Positions 1 through 4,815 of a stretch of 5,487 nt of DNA are shown here, piece after piece. The notes under the pieces were generated by a model, which worked only from the letters and a program-made list of their open reading frames with translations, searched no databases and was not told where the DNA came from. Position numbers and translations under genes: made by a program. Source of the stretch: an uncultured Lachnospiraceae bacterium (GTDB lineage: Bacteria; Bacillota; Clostridia; Lachnospirales; Lachnospiraceae); contig CAMWOK010000215.1 in NCBI GenBank assembly GCA_947175845.1, positions 1-5,487 on the forward strand, in the 5' to 3' direction. Each line of letters starts with the position of its first letter. The stretch's first letter is position 1.

Positions 1-2
1 CT

Positions 3-1583
3 GTTGCCCTGGGCGGATGCGCAGGTGACAAGGCGGCTGGAGACTCTACACAGATTGCTGACAGCAGTGAGGCAGATACCGCAGCAAATGCTGAGACAAG
101 TGTTTCGCAGGAGAATGCGGACGAGACACAGAAGGCAGACGAGACGGCGGATGGTACATCACACATCACCATAGGTATTCCGCAGGATCTGGACAGCCTG
201 GTGCCGAGCCTGTCACAGGGCGCGGGTACACAGGAAATCCTCTACAATATCTATGAGGGGCTGTACAAGCCGGACAGCGAGGGCAATCTGGTTCCCGCAG
301 TGGCGAGTGATTACACAATGTCGGAGGATGGGCTTGTGTACACATTCACATTGAGAGATGGGATAACATTCCACAATGGAAATCCTGTCACTGTGGCGGA
401 CGTGAAGTATTCGATTGAAACCTGCGCCGGTCTGAACGGGGGAGAACCCGTTATATCGGCGTTTTCTAATATCGTGAGCGTGGAGACGCCCGACGAAAAG
501 ACGGTGGTAATTACGCTGAAGGAGTCGAGCAGCCCGTTTATGGCGATCCTCTCCACCGTCGAGGCGGCGATTGTGCCTGCGGACGTAACGGATCTGCAGA
601 CGAATCCGGTCGGGACAGGCCCGTATCGGTTTGTATCGCGCTCACTTCAGGAGAATGTGGTGCTTGAGCGCTTTGACGGATACTGGGGCGAGCCTGCCCA
701 CATCAAAGACGTCACATTGAAGGTTCTTGCGGACTCGGACTCGATCGTGATGAATCTTGAGGGCGGCGCAGTTGACCTGGTAGCGCGCGTTTCCACAGCA
801 CAGGCGGCGGAGCTTGGCGACGATTTCGAGGTGCTTGAGGGGACGATGAACCTGGTGCAGGCAATGTACCTCAACAATGCGTCCGCGCCGTTTGACAATG
901 AGAAGGTTCGCCAAGCATTGTGCTATGCGGTCAACAAGCAGGAGATTCTCGACTTTGTGTCGGAGGGCAAGGGAACGCCTGTGGGCAGCAGCATGTTCCC
1001 CGCATTTGGAAAGTATTATGTCGAGGAGCTCAATGACCTCTATACGACGGACATCGAGAAGGCAAAGGCGCTTTTGGCGGAGGCTGGCTACGCGGACGGA
1101 TTCAGCTTTACAATGAAGGTGCCGTCCAACTATCAGCAGCATGTTGACACGGCACAGGTGGTCGCAGAGCAGTTAAAGCAGATCAATGTCACGGCAAATA
1201 TCGAACTGATCGAGTGGGAGACATGGCTGAGCGACGTGTATCAGGGGCGCGACTATGAGGCGACGCTCGTCGGCGTGGACGCTTCGACGCTGACTGCCGG
1301 GGCAATGCTCAGCAGATTCCGCTCGGATGCGCACAACAACTTTGTGAATTATAACAATGCAGAGTACGATGCCGCCTACAAGGAGGCGCTTGCTGCGGAG
1401 GCCGTGATGGATGACGACAAGGCGACCGAGGCGTACAAGAAGTGCGAGACCATCCTTGCAGAGACAGCCGCAAATGTCTATATCCAGGACATGTGTGAGC
1501 TGGTGGCAGTCAGGAAAGGCTATACAGGATACACGTTTTATCCGCTGTACATCCAGGATTTTTCAAAACTGGATATACAGTGA
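3..1583 (+). CDS. Peptide/nickel-type ABC transporter substrate-binding lipoprotein (SBP_bac_5 family), 5' partial
   Basis: This is the extracellular solute-binding component of a Dpp/Opp-type ABC importer; it captures the ligand and hands it to the two permeases that follow. The open frame enters from the left edge, and 526 codons plus TGA are visible. The first residues, VALGGC, are the end of a lipoprotein signal peptide with lipobox LGGC; the lipidated Cys codon is at 18-20, so the true start lies shortly upstream of the window. About 50 residues of acidic Ala/Asp/Glu/Thr/Ser-rich linker follow, as is common in Gram-positive lipoproteins. The family signature is at visible residues 112-139 (YTFTLRDGITFHNG, then PVTVADVKYSIE), with GTGPYRF at 204-210 and a downstream KVRQALCYAVNKQEI block. 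The GTG at 201 also opens the frame but is internal, because coding and the lipobox continue upstream. The ligand (dipeptide, oligopeptide, nickel chelate or other) cannot be told from sequence. Confidence 0.94.
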   Translation, partial: VALGGCAGDKAAGDSTQIADSSEADTAANAETSVSQENADETQKADETADGTSHITIGIPQDLDSLVPSLSQGAGTQEILYNIYEGLYKPDSEGNLVPAVASDYTMSEDGLVYTFTLRDGITFHNGNPVTVADVKYSIETCAGLNGGEPVISAFSNIVSVETPDEKTVVITLKESSSPFMAILSTVEAAIVPADVTDLQTNPVGTGPYRFVSRSLQENVVLERFDGYWGEPAHIKDVTLKVLADSDSIVMNLEGGAVDLVARVSTAQAAELGDDFEVLEGTMNLVQAMYLNNASAPFDNEKVRQALCYAVNKQEILDFVSEGKGTPVGSSMFPAFGKYYVEELNDLYTTDIEKAKALLAEAGYADGFSFTMKVPSNYQQHVDTAQVVAEQLKQINVTANIELIEWETWLSDVYQGRDYEATLVGVDASTLTAGAMLSRFRSDAHNNFVNYNNAEYDAAYKEALAAEAVMDDDKATEAYKKCETILAETAANVYIQDMCELVAVRKGYTGYTFYPLYIQDFSKLDIQ

Positions 1584-1623
1584 TCCTGCACAGCAGCGGG
1601 AGCAATCGTTTGAGTGATTTGTA

Positions 1624-1630
1624 AAAGGAG
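1624..1630 (+). promoter_or_regulatory. Ribosome binding site of the DppB-like permease
   Basis: AAAGGAG lies 8 bases before the ATG at 1639. It fixes the start of the first permease and lies within the 55-base gap after the binding-protein gene. That gap shows no terminator hairpin, so the two genes are probably cotranscribed. Confidence 0.75.
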
Positions 1631-1638
1631 ACGGGGAT

Positions 1639-2577
1639 ATGAGATACATTGGTAAAAAGCTGGCGGCAATGATGATCACGCTTTTGTGTATCTCGTTCCT
1701 CGTCTACCTTGCTTTTGACGTGATACCGGGAGATGCGGCGCTGGCTGCGCTCGGGACGGACGCCACGCCGGAGAGTCTTGCTGCGCTGCGGGAGCAGCTC
1801 GGGTTGAACAGGCCGTTTCTGGAGCGGTATCTCGAGTGGCTGGTCAACTTTGTGAGCGGTGATTTCGGCACTTCATACAAATATCATATGCCTGTCGCGG
1901 ACATGATTGTGTCCAAGCTCCCGATCACGGTGAGCATGGCAGTCCTCTCTTTTTTTATCATGGTGGTGATCTCACTGCCGATCGGCATCTACACGGCCAA
2001 GCACAGCGGAAAAATGGTCGACCGCATTGTCATGGCGCTCAACCAGATTGTGATGTCGGTGCCGCATTTCTTTATGGGAATCCTGATCACTTATTTTTTC
2101 GGTCTGATATTAAAGCTGTTCACTCCCGGGGGATTTGTGTCGTATGAGAAGGATTTCGGGGGATTTATCGCCTACATTCTTTTTCCGTGTTTTGCCATAG
2201 CGCTTCCCAAAATTGCGATGTCGGTCAAGCTGCTGCGGAGTTCCTGCATTGAGGAGGCGAAAAAAGATTACGTGCGAACGGCTTACAGCAAAGGTAACAA
2301 TACCAACAAGGTCCTGTACCGGCATGTGCTTCGCAACGCCATGATTCCGGTCATTACGCTGTGGGGAATGACGCTCGCGGACATGCTGGTAGGCAGCATT
2401 GTGATCGAGCAGGTGTTCAACATCCCGGGGATAGGGCGCATTCTGCTGACCTCGATATCCTACAGGGACTATCCGGTGGTGGAGGCGGTGATCGTGCTGA
2501 TCGCCTTTGTGGTGATCGGGACGAACTTTATTGTGGATGTGGTTTACCAGCTGGTTGACCCGCGCATCAGTGTATAG
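1639..2577 (+). CDS. ABC transporter permease, DppB/OppB-like
   Basis: This is one of the two integral membrane subunits that form the channel of the peptide/nickel-class importer. The 312 residues match the usual DppB length. The N-terminal block has the family pattern: membrane segment at about 9-28, then VIPGDAA, LREQLGLNRPFLERYLEWL and GDFGTSY (to about 80). Further hydrophobic segments are at about 98-119, 136-158, 177-195, 236-258 and 284-305, giving six. The cytoplasmic EAA coupling loop that contacts the ATPase is at about 205-234 (EEAKKDYVRTAYSKGN, then the RHVLRNA end). The C-terminus has the typical VFNIPGIGRILL and VYQLVDPRISV. The ATG follows a good ribosome binding site. The gene sits 55 bases after the binding protein and 21 bases before the second permease. 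I see no lesion. The substrate is unknown. Confidence 0.95.
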   Translation: MRYIGKKLAAMMITLLCISFLVYLAFDVIPGDAALAALGTDATPESLAALREQLGLNRPFLERYLEWLVNFVSGDFGTSYKYHMPVADMIVSKLPITVSMAVLSFFIMVVISLPIGIYTAKHSGKMVDRIVMALNQIVMSVPHFFMGILITYFFGLILKLFTPGGFVSYEKDFGGFIAYILFPCFAIALPKIAMSVKLLRSSCIEEAKKDYVRTAYSKGNNTNKVLYRHVLRNAMIPVITLWGMTLADMLVGSIVIEQVFNIPGIGRILLTSISYRDYPVVEAVIVLIAFVVIGTNFIVDVVYQLVDPRISV

Positions 2578-2586
2578 AGCGAAAGT

Positions 2587-2592
2587 GGGAGG
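2587..2592 (+). promoter_or_regulatory. Ribosome binding site selecting a TTG start for the DppC-like permease
   Basis: GGGAGG lies 6 bases before TTG 2599. No in-frame ATG occurs before codon 21 of the second permease, and the hydrophobic N-terminal segment begins well before that, so the site supports the TTG start. Confidence 0.75.
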
Positions 2593-2598
2593 TGTAGT

Positions 2599-3396
2599 TT
2601 GAAAAGGAAAAAAACATATTCTCCAAACTTTGTCATAGGCATTACAATAACAGGTGTAATGTTACTGCTGATCTTGATTGGATTTATCCACACGCCGTAC
2701 GATATCACGAAGATGGACAGCTCCGCGAAGCTTGCCGCGCCGTCGCCCGCACACCTGATGGGGTGTGACAATTTCGGGCGCGACATCTTTTCGAGGGTAT
2801 TAAAGGGCATGGGCAACACGTTTGTGATTGCGTCCGCGACGGTGGGGATTGGCGCGGTGAGCGGTGTGATTGTCGGGGCGTTTACCGGGTATTTCGGCGG
2901 TGTGCTGGACGAGGTGCTGATGCGCGTCAACGACGTCGTGTTCGCTTTTCCGAGCATTCTGCTGGCGCTCGTGTTTGTCAGCATTTTCGGCACAGGCAAG
3001 TACAACGTGATCGCGGCGCTCGGCATTGCGTTTATCCCGAGTTTTGCCCGCATTGTCCGCGGCGAGTTCATCAAGTACCGCGAGATGGACTATGTTAAAA
3101 GTGCAAGGCTGGCCGGCGTGCCTAAGCTGCGCATCATCTTCGTGCACATCCTGCCAAACACTATGCCGGTGCTGATGTCCTCCGTGATGATCGGTTTTAA
3201 CAACGCAGTGCTCGCGGAGGCCGGCATGAGCTATCTGGGCATCGGCGTGCAGCCGCCCAGCGCAAGCCTTGGCAGTATGCTGTCCGAGTCTCAGACATAC
3301 CTGTTCTCTGCGCCGTGGTACGCGGTGTTTCCGGGACTGATGATCATCCTGATGGTGCTGGGACTGTCTCTGCTTGCGGACAGGGGCAGACAGTAG
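2599..3396 (+). CDS. ABC transporter permease, DppC/OppC-like
   Basis: This is the second membrane subunit of the importer, expected to pair with the upstream DppB-like protein. It is 265 residues from a TTG start. An N-terminal membrane segment (about 12-30) precedes the DppC hallmark HLMGCDNFGRDIFSRVLKG at 52-70. Further hydrophobic segments lie at about 76-97, 113-130, 135-151, 189-205 and 241-260. The EAA coupling loop is at about 159-187 (KYREMDYVKSARLAGV to HILPN), followed by AEAGMSYLGIGVQPP and SLGSML at 206-228. The C-terminus is short: it ends LSLLADRGRQ, where relatives usually carry a tail like GDGLRDALDPR. It could be naturally short, or a small frameshift near 3382-3386 (AGGGG) may have removed the tail. 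If so, an alternative frame would run to a TAA at 3426-3428. All core motifs are intact, so the protein may still be functional if ATPases are supplied elsewhere. Confidence 0.93.
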   Translation: MKRKKTYSPNFVIGITITGVMLLLILIGFIHTPYDITKMDSSAKLAAPSPAHLMGCDNFGRDIFSRVLKGMGNTFVIASATVGIGAVSGVIVGAFTGYFGGVLDEVLMRVNDVVFAFPSILLALVFVSIFGTGKYNVIAALGIAFIPSFARIVRGEFIKYREMDYVKSARLAGVPKLRIIFVHILPNTMPVLMSSVMIGFNNAVLAEAGMSYLGIGVQPPSASLGSMLSESQTYLFSAPWYAVFPGLMIILMVLGLSLLADRGRQ

Positions 3397-3400
3397 CGAT

Positions 3401-3407
3401 GGGGAGG
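3401..3407 (+). promoter_or_regulatory. Orphan Shine-Dalgarno site after the permease
   Basis: GGGGAGG stands 8 bases before TTG 3416, closely matching the GGGAGG-TTG arrangement that starts the preceding permease. It has no intact gene behind it and looks like the translation start of a lost ATPase gene. Confidence 0.5.
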
Positions 3408-3415
3408 CGTGTGAG

Positions 3416-3445
3416 TTGTCAAATATAATGCTGTTTGCACCATAA
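3416..3445 (+). pseudogene. Possible N-terminal stub of the missing ABC transporter ATPase (DppD-like)
   Basis: From TTG 3416 the frame reads MSNIMLFAP and stops at TAA 3443-3445. The following points are seen: a strong Shine-Dalgarno at 3401-3407, a 19-base gap to the permease stop like the other gaps in this operon, and an opening Met-Ser-Asn-Ile. Known family context: Dpp/Opp operons normally continue with two ATPases, and many of these begin M-S-N-I/L. The inference is that this is the first handful of codons of dppD, with the rest removed by deletion or rearrangement whose breakpoint lies around 3425-3445. No Walker A, signature or Walker B motif occurs downstream in the window. With only a few codons left, a chance resemblance cannot be excluded. 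Confidence 0.35.
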
Positions 3446-3482
3446 CTGTTAAGAGAACCTGTGCACCTGTCGATAAACAGAG

Positions 3483-3488
3483 TATAAT
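3483..3488 (+). promoter_or_regulatory. Possible -10 element for the unknown 3547-4257 gene
   Basis: A perfect TATAAT occurs 59 bases before ATG 3547. The hexamer 17 bases upstream (TGTGCA at 3460-3465) matches TTGACA at only three positions and there is no TG extension, so the promoter is weak or depends on an activator. Transcription from it would begin near 3495. The upstream ATG at 3496 would then be essentially leaderless, which favours the later start. Confidence 0.35.
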
Positions 3489-3546
3489 ATTTCAGATGGC
3501 TGGTTCTGGAATAGACACGGATTCACAGTTCCTTAGAAAGGCAGGT

Positions 3547-4257
3547 ATGAGAACAATGACAACAGATATAGCAGAAAGACACGCGCAGATGCAGTGCGAA
3601 AAGTACACCGTTGACACAGACAGGCTCGCGCAGAAATTACAACAGAAAAAGGCGGAGCAGTCGGCGGCTTCCGACAGGAGCCAAAGGGACACCGTGGACA
3701 TCTCACAGGATGCCCGCAAAGCGCTGGAGGCATTGAAAAACCGAAACCAGACAGAGATCGCGGGAACGCTTGTGCCCGACAGATTGAGCATGGAACAGCG
3801 CGTCTTTGAGGAATATGAAAAGGCAGTAGCGGCAGAACAGAGAGAAAAAGTGACAACCGGCAACTTTGACCGCCATGCTGACAAAATGGTGTCCGCCTAC
3901 CGGAAAATGCGAAGCGAAATCGAGGAAAAATATGCGGATGAGGACCAGAAGCAGCAGCTTGAACTGCTGGACAAAGCATACGAAAGCCACAGTAAATTGA
4001 TGGCGGAGCACACAGAAAAGATGTATGACTTAAGGAATTTTACCCCGCAGATCACCTGGCATTCAAACGGGAGCACAGCGGACCGGCAGATGCAGGCCGC
4101 GCCCGAAAAGCTGGTTTGGTCAGACCAGTATGAGAGAGGAGCGGTTAGAAACCAGGCATACAACGCGTTTATGTCCGCGATCGGCAAAGGCAGCCAGGCG
4201 CCGCAGAGCCGGACAGACCTAAACCGCATATGGGATCATTATGCCGCATTGAGATAA
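3547..4257 (+). CDS. Uncharacterised charged, helix-rich cytosolic protein
   Basis: I do not recognise a named family with confidence; the gene resembles uncharacterised proteins I associate with Clostridia. From ATG 3547 it is 236 residues. An in-frame ATG at 3496 would add 17 residues but has no ribosome binding site, whereas AAAGG at 3537-3541 lies 5 bases before ATG 3547. ATG 3556 is a further alternative. There is no signal peptide or membrane segment. It is rich in Lys, Glu, Gln and Ala, with a single Cys. Counted from 3547, features are: a Gln/Lys-rich N-terminal helix (about 8-40), the motif DTVDISQDARKALEAL at 48-63, and a helical middle (about 82-160) containing YRKMRSEIEEKYADED and LELLDKAYESHSKLM. 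Next is DLRNFTPQITWHSNG (about 161-175), and the C-terminus ends RIWDHYAALR. Codon use is more AAA-rich than the transporter genes. It appears monocistronic and is followed directly by a terminator. Its function is unknown. Confidence 0.8.
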   Translation: MRTMTTDIAERHAQMQCEKYTVDTDRLAQKLQQKKAEQSAASDRSQRDTVDISQDARKALEALKNRNQTEIAGTLVPDRLSMEQRVFEEYEKAVAAEQREKVTTGNFDRHADKMVSAYRKMRSEIEEKYADEDQKQQLELLDKAYESHSKLMAEHTEKMYDLRNFTPQITWHSNGSTADRQMQAAPEKLVWSDQYERGAVRNQAYNAFMSAIGKGSQAPQSRTDLNRIWDHYAALR

Positions 4258-4269
4258 GAGACAGATGGG

Positions 4270-4299
4270 AAAGGATTGGTTATTCCAGTCCTTTTTTTT
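4270..4299 (+). terminator. Rho-independent terminator of the unknown gene
   Basis: A 10-bp stem is formed by AAAGGATTGG (4270-4279) and CCAGTCCTTT (4285-4294), with one G-T wobble and the loop TTATT. The T run continues to 4299, eight T residues in all counting those in the stem. It begins 12 bases after the stop codon and separates the unknown gene from the next operon. Confidence 0.9.
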
Positions 4300-4310
4300 C
4301 TGCCTGATTG

Positions 4311-4339
4311 TTGACAAAGCAGATTTTTCATGCTATGCT
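4311..4339 (+). promoter_or_regulatory. Strong sigma-A type promoter of the padR-HAAS operon
   Basis: A perfect -35 TTGACA (4311-4316) is separated by 17 bases from the -10 TATGCT (4334-4339). The -10 carries an upstream TGC extension (4331-4333). Transcription is expected to start near 4346, inside the dyad at 4344-4358, leaving a leader of about 120 bases before the padR ATG. The -10 region contains two tandem TGCTA pentamers (4331-4340) that are the complement of TAGCA motifs in the downstream repeats. Confidence 0.85.
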
Positions 4340-4343
4340 AATA

Positions 4344-4358
4344 CTACGATAAACGTAG
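4344..4358 (+). promoter_or_regulatory. Candidate operator dyad at the transcription start
   Basis: CTACG (4344-4348) and CGTAG (4354-4358) form a perfect inverted repeat around ATAAA. It sits 5 bases after the -10 box, where a bound repressor would block initiation. PadR-family proteins bind as dimers to palindromes near their own promoters, so this is a natural candidate for autorepression. It does not match the classical ATGT/ACAT PadR half-sites, so the assignment is by position and symmetry only. Confidence 0.4.
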
Positions 4359-4425
4359 CAATGACAATCGTAGCAGCGACAGACATAGCAGCGATAAACA
4401 CAGTAATGACAAATACAGTAGTGAC
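4351..4425 (+). repeat. Five tandem 15-bp repeats in the padR leader
   Basis: Five contiguous units begin at 4351, 4366, 4381, 4396 and 4411. The consensus is AAACRYAGYARYGAC. Columns 1, 7, 8, 10, 13 and 14 are identical in all five copies. Nearly all other differences are purine-purine or pyrimidine-pyrimidine exchanges. Units 1, 2 and 3 contain TAGCA; units 4 and 5 contain CAGTA instead. The array lies entirely between the predicted transcription start and the padR ribosome binding site. It could be a multi-site operator, an mRNA leader element or a simple minisatellite. Confidence 0.8.
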
Positions 4426-4453
4426 AGAGCGCCGATGGCAGCCTGGCATTGGG

Positions 4454-4461
4454 AAGGGAGG
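4454..4461 (+). promoter_or_regulatory. Ribosome binding site of padR
   Basis: AAGGGAGG stands 5 bases before ATG 4467. The in-frame TTG at 4449 lies upstream of this site and would bury it inside the coding sequence, so ATG 4467 is the start. Confidence 0.85.
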
Positions 4462-4466
4462 TTTTT

Positions 4467-4811
4467 ATGAACAGCATCAGCAGCGACATTATACGCGGGT
4501 ACAATGACACCATGATTCTGTATCTGCTGTGGGATGCGCCGTCGTATGGGTATGAGATTTCAAAGCGGATTAAAAATCTGTCGGAGGAGAAGTATGTGAT
4601 CAAGGAGACAACGCTCTATTCCGCCTTTACGCGGCTGGAAAAGAACGATTTTGTCGAGTCCTTTGCCGACAATGACGCGGTGAACGGGAAACGCAGGACA
4701 TATTACCGAATCACGGAGCAGGGCAGGCAGTATTACCGCGACAAATGCGCGGAGTGGGAACTGACCAAGGAGGTTGTGGAAAAATTTATCAAGCAGGACG
4801 GAGGTAGGTAG
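4467..4811 (+). CDS. PadR-family transcriptional regulator
   Basis: This is a small winged helix-turn-helix DNA-binding protein of 114 residues, the usual size of short PadR (subfamily s1-like) regulators. The N-terminal helix reads GYNDTMILYLLWDAPSYGYE (11-30), the characteristic 'L-L-x-x-x-x-S-Y-G-Y-E-I' opening. The recognition helix is ETTLYSAFTRLEKND (47-61) and the wing spans about 62-83, ending GKRRTYYRITEQG. A C-terminal helix (about 86-110) serves dimerisation. The family mostly represses, often the adjacent operon, and responds to ligands or stress. Here it is the first gene of an operon with a HAAS-domain membrane protein starting 4 bases after its stop, a frequent pairing in Firmicutes. 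Autoregulation at the dyad and repeats upstream is likely but inferred. The effector is unknown. Confidence 0.94.
   Translation: MNSISSDIIRGYNDTMILYLLWDAPSYGYEISKRIKNLSEEKYVIKETTLYSAFTRLEKNDFVESFADNDAVNGKRRTYYRITEQGRQYYRDKCAEWELTKEVVEKFIKQDGGR
4800..4805 (+). promoter_or_regulatory. Ribosome binding site of the HAAS-domain gene
   Basis: GGAGGT lies within the last codons of padR, 10 bases before ATG 4816. It supports this start and translation coupled to padR. Confidence 0.7.
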
Positions 4812-4815
4812 GATT

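Noticed and set aside
201..203. GTG as the start of the binding protein
   Set aside because: Coding continues upstream in frame through an acidic linker to a clear lipobox Cys at 18-20, so this codon is internal.
642..1142. Minus-strand open frame inside the binding protein
   Set aside because: Antisense shadow of a high-GC third-position gene with strong family motifs on the + strand.
3424..3429. TATAAT as a promoter -10
   Set aside because: No -35 element at suitable spacing. TTGTCA at 3416-3421 is too close. It is better explained as codons of the ATPase stub.
3496..3498. ATG 3496 as the start of the unknown gene
   Set aside because: No ribosome binding site precedes it and it lies right at the expected transcription start of the only -10 candidate. 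ATG 3547 has AAAGG at good spacing.
3503..3539. Hairpin TTCTGGAA with TTCCTTAGAA as a terminator
   Set aside because: It has a bulged weak stem, a large loop and no T run.
4351..4425. CRISPR array
   Set aside because: Units are contiguous 15-bp direct repeats with no spacers, and no cas genes are nearby.
4449..4451. TTG 4449 as the padR start
   Set aside because: It lies before the AAGGGAGG site that clearly serves ATG 4467, and the PadR fold does not need the extra residues.
4328..4603. Minus-strand Cys/Tyr-rich open frame across the repeats
   Set aside because: Its Cys/Tyr periodicity is the antisense reading of the 15-bp repeats. It overlaps padR and the promoter and has no supporting start context.
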